A program made the translations under genes and the position numbers. Below the pieces are notes generated by a model. That model was not told where the DNA came from. It saw only the letters and a program-made list of their open reading frames with translations, and ran no database searches. A stretch of 64,000 nt of DNA from Plotosus lineatus (Eukaryota > Chordata > Actinopteri > Siluriformes > Plotosidae): NCBI GenBank assembly GCA_024760905.1, contig CM045735.1, positions 34,086,749 through 34,150,748 of the forward strand, given 5' to 3'. Every line of letters starts with the position of its first letter. Position 1 is the stretch's first letter. Positions 23,601 through 34,788 of the stretch are shown piece by piece.

Positions 23601-25663
23601 ACCACGGCAGAAGCTTGGATTGACTCCAACCAGAAAGGAAGCTTGCTGAGATGTGAATGGAAAACCTTCCGCTGTGAGGTGACGGTGCTAACCAAGCGTC
23701 CATCAATCCATCTATTATACTAGCTATTAGTTAAATTAAATAATAAAATATAGTTTATTTATTTATAAAGTATTGAGTAATAATTAAGGCTTTTATTAGC
23801 GTTCATCCCGTTTGCCTCTTAAGCCTGTTTTACACTGAATATATCGTGTCACACCAATCAAACTGGCCTGTGCTACCTATATTCAAGAATAAGATAATCG
23901 TGTGGCAGTATTGCAATACACAGTGCATAAAATCTGATGAGAAACTGGGACATTATTTTATTTACCATAGCCTTAGTGAAAATGCCTCAGTGATGAGATG
24001 CTTGAAGAAAACAGTTTGAGCTGAACAGGAAGGCTAGGGTAACAGCACTCTTTGTATCCATGATGAGCAAAAAAAAAAAAGCATGTCAGAATGCATCATG
24101 AACCTTGAGGTGGCTGGGACACATTGATCAGATTTTCAGAAGAATTTGTCACAACAGTGTGCAAACGATAACTAAAACTGGAGAAATGAAAACCAGAAAC
24201 TGCTGAACTACTTATCAGGTACTGTACACCCTGAACAGCTTGCCAGTCCATTACAAGGCAAAACAACAAACAGAAACCATACACACAACCATTTCCCCTC
24301 ACATTCACACTGAGGGGCAATTTGGAGCAGCTGGTTAGCCTAATGTACCTGTCTTTGGATTGTGGAAAGAAACCAGAGTCCCCTGAGGAAACCCATGCAA
24401 GCACAGGGAGAACACATGCCTGAGCCCAAGACTCAAACCCAGGACCTTCTTGCTGTGAGACAGACATACTAACCACTACACCCACATGCCAACCTGGTTT
24501 TTCATTTTGATTCAGTTCGGCAAGTTAAAAGTTAGACATTTTTAACAGTTTGATGATTTGTAAAATCATGTATACATACAGTAATTCACAGCAATAAAAA
24601 AAAAAAAAAACAGGAAGAAAGAACACAGGCTTGTATTTCTTCTTCTTCTTCTTCTTTTACTTTCGGCTGTTCCCTTCAGGGGTCGCCACAGCAAATCATC
24701 CGCCTCCACCTCACCCTGTCCTCCGCATCTTCTTTTCTGACTCCAACGACCTTCATGTCTTCCTTCACCACATCCATAAATCTCTTCTTTGGTCTTCCTC
24801 GAGGCCTTCTGCCTGGTAGTTCCAACCTCAGCATCCTACTGCCAATATACTCACTATCCCTCCTCTGTACATGTCCAAACCATCTCAATCTAGCCTCTCT
24901 GACTTTGTCTCCAAAACATCTTACATGTGCTGTCCCTCTGATGTACTCATTTCTGATCCTATCCATCCTCGTTACTCCCAGAGAGAACCTCAACATTTTC
25001 ATCTCCGCTACCTCCAGCTCTGCCTCCTGCCTTTTCCTCAGCGCCACTGTTTCTAAGCCATACAACATCGCTGGCCTCATCACCGTCTTGTACACTTTTC
25101 CCTTCATTCTTGCTGACACTCTCCTATTGCACATCACACCAGACACTTTTCTCCAACCATTCCAGTCTGCCTGCACACGCTTCTTCACCTCTTTTCCACA
25201 CTCTCCATTGCTCTGGATTGTTGAGCCTAAGTACTTAAAATCCTCCACCTTCGTTATCTCTGCTCCCTGTAACATCACCGTTCCTCCTGGGTCCTTCTCA
25301 TTCACACACATGTATTCTGATTTTCTCTGGCTTTCTCTTCATTCCTCTCCTTTCCAGGGCATACCTCCACCTCTCTAGATTTTCCTGCACTTGTTCTCTG
25401 CTCTCATTTTTGTATTTATGACATAATAATGGACAGCTGGAGTAATTGTTGCCCTGTGGTGCACTAATGTGGTGCTTGTGCCTCTTTATTACAGGTGGCT
25501 TCTTCATGGCGTCAGGACAGGACTACATATTGTCCAGGTGGTTCTGGGATACATGCTTATGCTCTGCGTCATGTCCTACAACGTCTGGATATTCCTTGGA
25601 GTGATTGTTGGCTCCATGTTAGGCTACTTTATAGCGATTCCTCTCTCAGATCATGTGATATAA
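20576..25663 (+). CDS. slc31a2: slc31a2, CTR2-type copper transporter (3 coding exons)
   Basis: SLC31A2 (CTR2) is a trimeric membrane protein, mostly endolysosomal, that moves Cu(I) and modulates CTR1. Coding exons are 20576-20648, 23273-23519 and 25495-25663, joined in phases 1 and 2, giving 162 residues; human CTR2 has 143. The N-terminus MQMHFEASNTVTLLFDFWSV matches the short CTR2 type and lacks the long Met/His-rich ectodomain of CTR1. TM1 is MVLSILVVLVLTVLYELL. A Ser/Thr-rich cytosolic loop of about 55 residues follows and accounts for most of the extra length. TM2 holds the MxxxM copper motif (MLCVM, then SYN). TM3 has the GxxxG packing motif (GSMLG). The protein ends IPLSDHVI. The ATG follows directly on an AG acceptor (ctcctttcag), so a non-coding 5' exon must lie upstream. 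The gene is divergent from edem3 and convergent with the niban2-like gene. Confidence 0.95.
21438..22706. mobile_element. Terminal-inverted-repeat element with dense CGTTCC-type subterminal repeats
   Basis: Perfect 12-bp terminal inverted repeat ATTTCACTGGAG / CTCCAGTGAAAT. Inside are dozens of degenerate repeats around TTCCGTGAACGTTCC, plus-oriented at 21485-21715, reversed at 21755-21840 and plus-oriented again at 22330-22620. An AT-rich core separates them. The CACTGG ends and subterminal repeats recall CACTA/EnSpm elements, but no clear target duplication is seen. It lies in slc31a2 intron 1. Confidence 0.55.
22020..22235. repeat. AT-rich tandem repeat (about 20-25 bp unit)
   Basis: Irregular repeats of AACATATTGTAAATTATA with GTACATTATAAACATA variants make up the core of the element at 21438-22706. 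Confidence 0.75.
22890..23068 (-). mobile_element. SINE-D copy
   Basis: GATCACCCTTATCTAGAGCA, GGGCCTCACTCAAGGGCCCA and CTTAAGCACTGTGCCACTG are arranged as in common fish tRNA-derived repeats; it lies in slc31a2 intron 1, reverse to the gene. Confidence 0.55.
23273..23519 (+). CDS. slc31a2: slc31a2 coding exon 2 (TM1 and cytosolic loop)
   Basis: The acceptor is gtttacag and the donor CACAG|gtatgt; the 247 nt leave phase 2. The exon encodes TM1 and a loop with many Ser, Thr and Pro, ending SSTVHR. The loop is poorly conserved among CTR2 proteins. Confidence 0.92.
24110..24492 (-). mobile_element. SINE-B copy in slc31a2 intron 2
   Basis: The reverse-oriented middle (GAAACCAGAGTCCCCTGAGG) and tRNA-like head (CTCAAACCCAGGACCTTCTT) are clear. 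The 3' part near 24110-24250 is decayed. Confidence 0.65.
24637..25406 (-). mobile_element. RTE-clade LINE copy 3 (5'-truncated)
   Basis: The 3' portion encodes the RT C-terminus ([20 protein letters not shown] through RRPRGRPKKRFMDV) with an intact tail beside a CTT run. It is truncated at 25406. It sits in slc31a2 intron 2, antisense to the gene. Confidence 0.9.
25495..25663 (+). CDS. slc31a2: slc31a2 coding exon 3 (TM2-TM3)
   Basis: The acceptor is ctttattacag. The exon encodes WLLHGVRTGLHIVQVVLGYM, then LMLCVMSYNVWIFLGV and IVGSMLGYFIAIPL, ending at TAA. It carries the MxxxM and GxxxG motifs. An AATAAA at 26140-26145, about 480 nt after the stop, is a possible poly(A) signal. Confidence 0.94.
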
Positions 25664-28605
25664 CTGACCAAAGGTTACGTCGATGCTACTAATCAGGAAT
25701 TTTTCCTTTTTCTTGGTATAAGTGAATTATTTTTTATTACAAATAACACAGAAGGGCTGCCAGTGTTTTGCCCCAGTGCCTGAGCAGGTCAAGTGTTTGT
25801 ACCCTGTATGCAAAAGTCGGCTGTTTTTACATGGAAATTTACATCTATTTGTTTTACTGTGGGTTGTTTATTTTAGAAAATGCCATACTGTTTTAACTTG
25901 GTCTGGCAAAATGTACAAAAATTTTAAGAACATTTTAACATACTCAAACTGAAACGATAATTTTTAATGCAATTTTAATCCGATCTTGTGTGCTCTTTGT
26001 TGAATTATAACAGCCTTATCACTGAAATGCCTGATCTCCGTCCAAACACGGTGTCAGGTGACCAGATCCTAGCTAGTAAAAGTCAACACCATTGTAACGT
26101 GCATTTATTTTTACGTGATAAAGGAAAAGAAGAAGAGTAAATAAAATGAGCTCCGAGTGTATATACTGTATCTCTAAACCAATGAGGCATGTGATTGCCT
26201 CTTACCATGTGATTGCTTTGCTTTACTCACTCCTCTGTTAAGTCATGATTTGGTCACATTGTGACGTTGCAGTTTCACAACTTTTTCATGCTTGTGATAG
26301 ACATGTTTCTCTTGCAGTGACTTCTTGTTTTTCTTGCACGGGAAGTAATACTAGAAATAAATATGTGAAGATCATGTGGCCTTACCCAAAATGAAAGAGT
26401 AAAAGATGAAAGGTGAAATGTTACAAAAGTGACCTTTACTACTGCTAATGTTTTGTAACACATTTTCTTTAATTTTTTTAATCTTTCACTACATCTGTTT
26501 TAAAATTTAATAAAAAAACTATTTGGCTAACTATTCTGATTTGTGTTTCAGTTCTATGACTGAAAGAACATTGGATAATGATTATACGAGTTGATGGTTG
26601 ACCCACTCTCCAGAGGCCATGGGATTTAAAGGACTTTCCTTTTCTATCATTTTCCAAACCACTTTGTCCGACTTGAGTTGCGAGGAGCCTATTTCAGCTG
26701 ACACTGGATAAAGGCAGGATAGAACCTTTAACAGTTTGCACGACCAATAAAGGGCCCACACACTCCAAAGGTCAATTTGGAATACAGTAGCCCGTTAGCC
26801 TACTGTGCATGTTATTGGACTTTGGGAGGCAACTGGAGCATTTGTAAAAAAAAAAAAAAAAAAGCAAACAAAATAGAACCCAAGCAAGCACTTTGTCTTT
26901 CATCATTTAAAAAATTATTGCATTAGTATCAATTTATTATAAATTATTACCTAAAATGGTTTTATCCTTAGTTTATATGTTTGATTTTTTTAAGCAAAAA
27001 AAGCAAATTTTCATGTAATTTATACCAGAAGTGTTGCTTTGGACAAAAAAAAGAGACCCCATTCCATTTTTGGAGAAGATCCAGGAATGTTTATTTTTTT
27101 TAAGGATTAACAGTATAACATTGGATGATTTTTGACATTTTGGTTTGTATGGGAAATTGTGGCTCCCGGGGAAAGTTTTCACTCTCCAAGTTGCTCCTAT
27201 TATTTTGACACAAATTCATATAGAATGGCATCCTGTAGCGAATACAACAATAAGCACTCTGAACACAGCAACAAAATAGAAATAATTTTTAAAGGTTATT
27301 TATTTATTGATATATGCCTATCAAAAAGTAAAAATTTTGGTTACAAGATTAAGAATTAAAAGGATAAAATATGCAGAGATAATAAATAGTAGAGGAAAAA
27401 TATTCACTCCAGTACAATGCTTTAGGGAACCAAAATAAGGAAGTGAGATTCCTCCCCTCCAAGCCTACAAGAGGAATAGGCAAGTAGAAAAAGGAAAGAT
27501 GATGAAAAATGTCACTGGCTGTCATTACAGGTATAACAAAGGAATAAATTTCCCAAATTTAATCAACTACATGTTCTTGGAAACTTGACCTTCAAATGTA
27601 ACAAACAGAACCATTCTACTTTATCCCATCAAAATACCAGAAGCTGGCATCCTCCATTAAGGCTTGTGCTGATGTCTAATCTTTTGTGCTCCTCCACTTC
27701 CAGCACAAGACAAAAAAAAAAAAAAAAAAAAAAACAATTACACAGCAAGGTTTCCAACTCCAGTACAATCTGTGTTTAAAGCCACATTAACTTTAATCAA
27801 GTCTACCCAGGAGATAACATGAAGGTTATATCGTCTTCAAAACATGTTGAGAGAAGAACAGAAAAAGGACACCACAAGTGCTATGTGGAAATGTGACATT
27901 GTTATGCTGCGACTATATTACCATACTGAATCAGGAACAAATTAGATTAATAAATACACCGTTTCGAGACCAGTAACATTGTGTGTCCTCATTCCTCTTG
28001 TGCATAAATACACAGTAAAAATAAAAGCTGAAGATAAAATAGTATTAGAAGTTTATACTATATAAAATAAATAGTGTTGCTCGAATATCCTTATAGTTTC
28101 CTTGTATTTAAATGAAATTAAGGTTTACAGGTAATTCAAGGCTGATGTGTCATTAATGCTCAGATTTCAGTGGAAAAACAAAACAGTGCTTTGTTTCAGA
28201 ATAAATAGCAATAACTTCCTGAAGGCAATGTGGGTGTCACTGAATAGTACTCTAGATGGAATATTAAGCAATGTCCACTGAGTCTGAGGTGAATAATTGA
28301 GAATATACTACATGGAAACAAAGAAAAAGCAAACTAAAATTCGATTATGGTGTTTTTTTTACATTTTTATGTTCATCTGTTAGGGTGGGTGGATAATAAG
28401 CAATTATTCACTTAGGCAGGGTATGATATCTAAAAAAAGATAATTATTCAGTCAAGTAGTTGTTATCTACAAAAGTCAAAGCCTGAGGCAAATAACACCC
28501 TTCAAGACCAAATAATTCTCTATCATATGAAAGACAGATTCTATAATGGTTCCAATTATTTCAAAATAGAAAGTCCTGTTACTGTGTTGTGTGTACTGGT
28601 TGTAT
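25664..28605. other. Intergenic sequence between slc31a2 and the niban2-like gene
   Basis: Apart from a possible poly(A) signal for slc31a2 (26140), the degraded SINE-B at 26640-26870 and a poly-A run near 27710-27733, nothing recognisable is seen. Frames are short and A/T-rich. Confidence 0.6.
26640..26870 (-). mobile_element. SINE-B copy (degraded)
   Basis: The reverse-oriented 3' part (TTTCAGCTGACACTGG) and middle (TTAGCCTACTGTGCATG) are followed by a poly-A run at about 26846-26862. Confidence 0.5.
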
Positions 28606-29293
28606 AGTGGAAACTCAGTGGTTGAACACAATTCATTCCAAAATTGTGATTGATTTGTTCGAAGAGTGAAGCAATAGAGTATTTCCCATAATAAATAGTT
28701 AAAACACGATTAATGCGCTCAGATGAATGTTTACTTCCCTCAATAAAGTTTTATATAATTTGAAAATGAGGTGTTAAACATATTAATATAAAATCCATAC
28801 ATTAATGTAATAAAGAGCAAGATACAATAATATTATTTAATAATTAACCTAATTATGTACTGTACTGTATTCATTTACAGTACATACCTTTCCGGTTGTG
28901 ATGTGTCGGCATATGTGGATGGATGGGAACGGAGAGATGGGGGGACAGGTTATTGCTTTTTTTGCGTTTTTTTCCTTCTCTGTCTCTTGAACGCAATTGA
29001 GTCTTCATGTTCTCACGACTTTTCTCTTAGTAGAAATTACTGCTGCTTTTCTCAGGACTCATGTTTAAGGGTTAAAGTCGCCATAATGTAATAAATAAAC
29101 ACAATACGCAGTACGAGACTCGCTCAATGGCTGTTCAAAATACTGTACACCAAGCAGCGTTCAACACACTCGGCTCTGCTCTGTTCGAACTCTGACAATT
29201 TGTTTGAACACCAAGGCATATTTTCCTCATATTTTTTGATCGAGCTCCAATTTGTTCGAATAAAGAGTCATTCGATCACTAAGGTTCCACAGT
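28606..29293. mobile_element. Tigger-like MITE (about 690 bp)
   Basis: Ends AGTGGAAACTCAGTGGTTGA and GATCACTAAGGTTCCACAGT form an imperfect terminal inverted repeat. The inside is A/T-rich with no transposase frame. Confidence 0.6.
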
Positions 29294-29367
29294 ACAATAT
29301 TGATTTAACTTATCCCATGACCACTTATCCCAATACAGTTATCCCACAGTAATGATGCAATACTTAG

Positions 29368-30165
29368 GGCAGTGGTGGCCTGGTGGTAAATGGTGCTGAA
29401 TCGTTGATCCTAAGGTTGGGGGTTCGAGTCCCACTCTCCACAAGGTTGTCACTGTTCCCCCAGTGCAGCTAACTGGGTTATCAAAGGCCAGCCATGTCTC
29501 TCACTGTCTATGGTGTCTTCTTCTTTTCCTTTCGGCTGTTCCCTTCAGGGGTCACCACAGCAAATGATCTGCCTCCATCTCACCCTATCCTCTGCATCTT
29601 CTACTCTTACTCCAACGACCTTCACCACATCCATAAATCTTCTCTTTGGTCTTCCTCTGGGCCTTCTGCCTGATAGTTCCAACCTCAGCATCCTACTACC
29701 AATATACTCACTATCCCTCCTCTGTACATGTCCAAACCATCTCAATCTAGCCTCTCTGACTTTGTCTCCAAAACATCTTACATGTGCTGTCCCTCTGATG
29801 TGCTCATTCCTGATCCTATCCATCCTCGTTACTCCCAAAGAGAACCTCAACATTTTCATCTCTGCTACCTCCAGCTCTGCCTCCTGTCTTTTCCCCAGGG
29901 CCACTGTCTCTAAACCATACAACATCGCTGGCCTCATCGCCGTCTTGTACACTTTTCCCTCTCATGTAAAAGAACCATTTCTGACTTTCGTAAAGAGTAG
30001 GCTGCAAAGCCATCAGCATGTTTCTGCTCCTTGCTAAAGGGTTGTGTCAGGAAGGGCATCCGACGTAAAAAACCTCTGCCAAATCAAACAGGCGAATCAG
30101 ATGATTCACTGCGGCGACCCTTGGCAAAGGGAAAAGCCAAGAGGAGAAGAAGAAAAAGAAGAAGA
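29368..30165 (+). mobile_element. SINE-A copy split by RTE copy 4
   Basis: The tRNA-like head (B box GGTTCGAGTCC) is at 29368-29515 and the SINE 3' half at 29961-30165, separated by the antisense RTE fragment. The outer flanks carry a 13-bp target-site duplication ATGCAATACTTAG at 29355-29367 and 30166-30178. Confidence 0.9.
29516..29960 (-). mobile_element. RTE-clade LINE copy 4 (5'-truncated, inside a SINE)
   Basis: The last 445 bp of the RTE element in minus orientation encode the RT C-terminus ([35 protein letters not shown]). It splits a plus-strand SINE-A copy (29368-30165). Confidence 0.9.
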
Positions 30166-30681
30166 ATGCAATACTTAGAATTATTTGACGGTTTTCCACC
30201 AATAGAAAATCTCTTGACTGAATAATTTCCATTCCAAGGTAGTGAACCTTGCGCTGTTTCCATGTAGTATACACTGTACTAAGTAACAGTATTTTAGGTT
30301 ACACAAGGCAGTAATATGAAGGTATGCAAAAAGTTGATTTCCACTAGACTGCCGCTGTGTAAAATTGATTACAATGCCAATTATTATTATTTAAATTAGA
30401 AAGTCAAAATATTTCGAATAGATGCAATTTCAACTAGTTTTTCAGGTCACGTTCTTAATTGTTTATTTTCTGAAAGAGGCACAGTGCGAATGCTGTTTAA
30501 AGAAGATACCTTAAAGCTTGTAAATATTTCTTGAAATAGGCTTTTATATTTCTTATAACACTATAATTTCATTATAAGAAATATCAGGTACTTTTTACTC
30601 AATAAATCTTCACTTGCTAAGATCTAATTGTTTGATGGGAACCTTCTAGTAAGGCGGGGAGGAAGTTGAGTCTGTCCCAAA

Positions 30682-30930
30682 TTAAATGTTATATTCCATT
30701 TCCCTTGTCGTTTTCTCCTGTACTTCTCCCACCTCTGAGCCGTCTACATTTTCTTCTTGTCCCACCATGACCTTCACCAGCTCATTACTCACTAGCTTGG
30801 TTTCACCCTTCAGCGCTGCATTAATTGGTTGAGGATCCTCTTCCTCCCTGTGCTGGTTGGTCTGGGACTGAAACCCACTGTCCTCATAGTGTCGAGGACT
30901 AGACTGCAGAAGCTTGAGGAAGTTCCACAT
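30682..30930 (-). other. Overlapping open frame at the niban2-like 3' end (possible frameshifted tail)
   Basis: In a frame shifted by one base, an open stretch runs from the end of the last exon to TAA at 30682. It encodes SPRHYEDSGFQSQTNQH, then an acidic Gln/Glu-rich run ending EMEYNI. Composition resembles the tail just upstream rather than intron or UTR. It could be the true C-terminus displaced by a one-base indel (allelic or assembly error), or chance. Confidence 0.4.
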
Positions 30931-31539
30931 CAGAGTCTACATTGCATTCTTCATCCAGAACAGCATTGTCCAGCTCCTGAATGGCACTGGCGATAGCGGA
31001 GTCCTTTGGCATCATGTCCTCCACTGTGGTGATGCCTGCTATCTCCTCCCCTTCCTCCAAAGGTAGCATCCCACTAGTCAGCACCGGGTCAGAACCAGGG
31101 GATGTTGGAAGCACCACCTCAAGAACCGGCTTGAGGAGCTGACGGATCTGCTGGATGTTTTCTGGACAGCCTGGATCCTCCAGGGAGTTTGAATGTATTG
31201 AAATGATTGGCTGTACAGGCAGATCATCTTTTAGGACCGCTTCCTCTTGGAGATCTTCCATTTGTGCCTCATTCTCCTCGGGTATCTCTTCCACACCAGG
31301 TACTTCCAGGCAGGAGCCATAAGGCATAGGCGACATGCCCTCCACTTGAATCATCGACACAACCTGTCTGCGTTTTCGGATCCGATTTTGTCCTCCTCCT
31401 TGATCTTCTCCTCCTCCAAACTGGCTGGCCCAATTGATTGAGTTCTCATCCAGCAGGTGAAGATTCGAGTCACTATTGTTCAGGATCATGCTGTCCCTGT
31501 ACAGGTTGTGCTTTCTCTGAATCGCTGCCTCCTTCACAG
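30899..31539 (-). CDS. niban2: niban2-like last coding exon (acidic tail)
   Basis: The acceptor is gtgtgcag. The exon starts AVKEAAIQRKHNLYRDSM, then LNNSDSNLHLLDE, both closely NIBAN2-like. A KRRQVVSMIQVEG segment matches the RRAKQVVSVVQ block of NIBAN2. A Glu/Pro-rich tail with no folded domain follows. The frame ends SDVELPQASAV, stop. Total visible protein is 528 residues. Confidence 0.9.
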
Positions 31540-31615
31540 CTGCACACACAGAATGATCAAGTTTAGCTTTGGATGCTGTTTTATGAAGTGCATGCTTAAA
31601 CAACTCTACAAACTC

Positions 31616-31669
<54 letters not shown>

Positions 31670-34471
31670 TGTCTCTCTGTGTCTCTCTGTGTCTCTCTGT
31701 GTCTCTTTGTCTCTTTGTGTCTCTCACAGACAGACACACACACTACATTTGTCCATTTGGGCTTCAGAATAATCTTTTTTTTTGTTTGCTTGGCTGTCAT
31801 GCATCACAATGCTGATCGTCTCTTTTGTACGAACCTGCCAACATCCAGAATATTTTGATATTTTGAGCAAAACAAATAAGTATAATTTGAACTTTTTTAA
31901 GAGTATTTTTGGCAATGCTTTTTCTGGTTTTTTTTTTGTTTTATATTGTTTTTTTTTTTTTGAAAGCATAGCTTAAACTTTTAAAAACAGCGAAAGAGTA
32001 ATTACTTAATTATAAACAGAAAGGAAACAGCTCACAAACCCTCAACCTAAACCTTAAATGCTTCAAATTCATTCCTGTAAAAATCATGTCAACTTTGTAA
32101 AGATCAACCAGCTTTGTGATTCTTTCTGAAGCTTTTTTGGTATTCTGTCTGAAACAAGCACACACAGTCCTTCTGATATACTGAAGAGAGAACAGCAAGT
32201 ATCAGGATCGGTTTGTTTTGTGCTACCAAAAATTGCTGAATGTTACAACTGAGGAGTTTTCACTGTAAGGAATCCATCTCACCCATCATGATGTCTTTAG
32301 TAACTGACTGCAGGACGACCTCTTCGAAAATATTCTCCACTAAGATGAAACGGGAGAAATCCTCAAAGATGAACTCTTTAAACTTAGGCAGTTCCTGAAA
32401 ACAATGCCAAAAACATGTTTTCATTTAAATTACATATTAAATGATATATTTTATTAAACATTGATTATGATGATGTGTGTGGAGAATATGTTTGTTTTAA
32501 ATGGGACGAATACAAACAATTAAAAATAGCATATGATTTCTCTGCCTTTCTTACTTTATTACTTTCTAGTGGTCTTTGTGCCCATCTGATATTCTTGTTA
32601 AAACAATATCTCAAGAACAACTAGTTGAGTTGTTGGGTTTGTAGTGTTATTATGAAACTAATTGCATTTGAGAGACTTTTGGAATTAATCAATTAAAGGT
32701 CATGGCGGCACAGTGGCATACTGGCTAGCACATCCGCCTCACAGCAAGAAGGTCCTGGGTTCGATTCCCAGTTCGAGAGTTTCTGGAGTGTGGAGTTTGC
32801 ATGTTATCGCAGTGCTTGCATGGGTTTCCTTAGAGGTACTCCAGTTTCCTCCCACAGTCCAAAAACATGCACAGTGGGTTAATTGGCCTTACCGAATGAC
32901 CCGTAGGTGTGAGTATGAATAGTTGTGTGAGTGTTGGCCCTGCAATGACTTGGCAAGCTGTCCAGGGTGTACCTCACCCAGAGCCATTTTTTTATTCAGA
33001 AAATGAATGAATGAACATTCGCAGGGCAATGCTTCGAGGTGTTGTTCTGGACTGGAATCTAGTGAGGTTCATTTTCAGTATCCTAAGTAATCGCCTGGTC
33101 AGGATAACAAGCATTAAATTAGGCTTCTAAATAAATAGAGCTAAATTTGTTGGGGAACATTACTACAGAAAAAAAAAAATCAGTGGTACAAATGATAAGA
33201 ACTCGAGTCATGTAGCGGAGGGTGAGGAACCAATAGGTTTACCCAGACATTTCCATTTATTTATTAATTTTCTAAGGCACTTAATCCCAATTAAGGGCAG
33301 CTGGCACCCATCTCACCCATCTCTGGGAGAAGACGGGGAACATCCTGAATAGCTCACAAGGCCATTGTCCATACAACCATTCAGACGCACTCCTATACAA
33401 TTGAATTCAATAAATTTTTTGAAAGAGTTCAAAAAATTAATTTGCATTTCTTTAAATGAAATGAGAAAAATTTTACAAGTTAGAATAGGTTGATTCATTT
33501 TCTGAACCACTTAACCTAATACAGGTCATAAGGAGGCTGGCGCCAATCTCAGCCGACTCTGGGAGAGGGCAGAGTACACCCTCGACAGCTCGCCAGGCCA
33601 TCACAGCGTAGAAACACACTGATGACGATGCAGCTACTCTTGTCAAAAGTCAGAAATGGTTCCTTTACATGCCTCACACCATAGACAGTAGCACCTTACT
33701 ACCAGGTCACCATGATTGATTATAAATACATTTATTATAAAGCTCCCCAAAAAACTTTGTTAAAATTCAGCTATTCATTTTAGTTCATAAAATATGAATG
33801 AATGAATGAATGAACGAATGAATGAATGAATGAATAAAATTTTAGTTTAAGATACACCCACTTCAAATTTAAACCTGAATACAAATAGGGATATCTGGAG
33901 CAGTAAAGCTATACATTATAGATAACGCTATTGCGTTAAACTCCTGGGACAGCATCAGATCCAGACACAGACATATGGAATACAGAAGGACTGATGAGTC
34001 ATACTCACTGGAGCATACTCAGGATGGAGCTGTTTCAGCATGTACGGGATGATGATCTGTAGCAGCGCTTCTCTGAAGAACTTCTTACGCACAGTGCTGC
34101 TGTCATGGTCAAATTTCTGCCGTCAAGAAGAACACAATGTTCAATTTTCAAAAACACAGAGAGCTTCTCCTTTTTCCTCCTTTTAAAAATTAACCAAATA
34201 TCCTAACGACTCACCTTCAGTACTCGGTCCTGGCAGCGATGGACAATTTTAGTCAGCTCCTCTCCTGACTGTTCTTCTATGTTCTGGTGCAGCAACTTCT
34301 CGAAAGTGAACACAGCATTGTCCATTTGCTGTGTCCAGAAGACCAGAAGAAACAGGATGACAATTTGGGATTTTATCACGCAACATCTTTAACAGCTTTA
34401 TGTACTGTAAACTTGGTCCAAATAGCCAGATTTCATAATGTGTACACAGCAGTGGTTATCAAAGTGAATTA

Positions 34472-34507
<36 letters not shown>

Positions 34508-34757
34508 CATTATCATTCTTCTTCTTCTTCTTATTATTATTATTCTATCCCACTCACTGCCTCCTTGAATCACCACCATATCATAGTGGAGGGGTTTGTG
34601 TGTCCTAATGATCCTACGAACAATATTGTCGAGGCCATTATGCTCCTGCTAGGGTCACCCAAGGCAAACAGGTCCTAGGTGAAGGTGCAGACGATGCATG
34701 TTTCAAAAGACCCCTATGAAGAAGAACTCAAGGAAACAGTTTCCCTTGCACGGATGT

Positions 34758-34788
<31 letters not shown>

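Noticed and set aside
29386..29430. Genuine tRNA genes at the SINE heads
   Set aside because: A and B boxes are present, but each is followed by the SINE body, and the cloverleaf is degraded; these are tRNA-derived retroposons.
30899..31603. Single-exon gene starting upstream of the AG at 31540
   Set aside because: Residues before AVKEAAIQ do not match NIBAN2, and a good acceptor lies exactly at the homology boundary.
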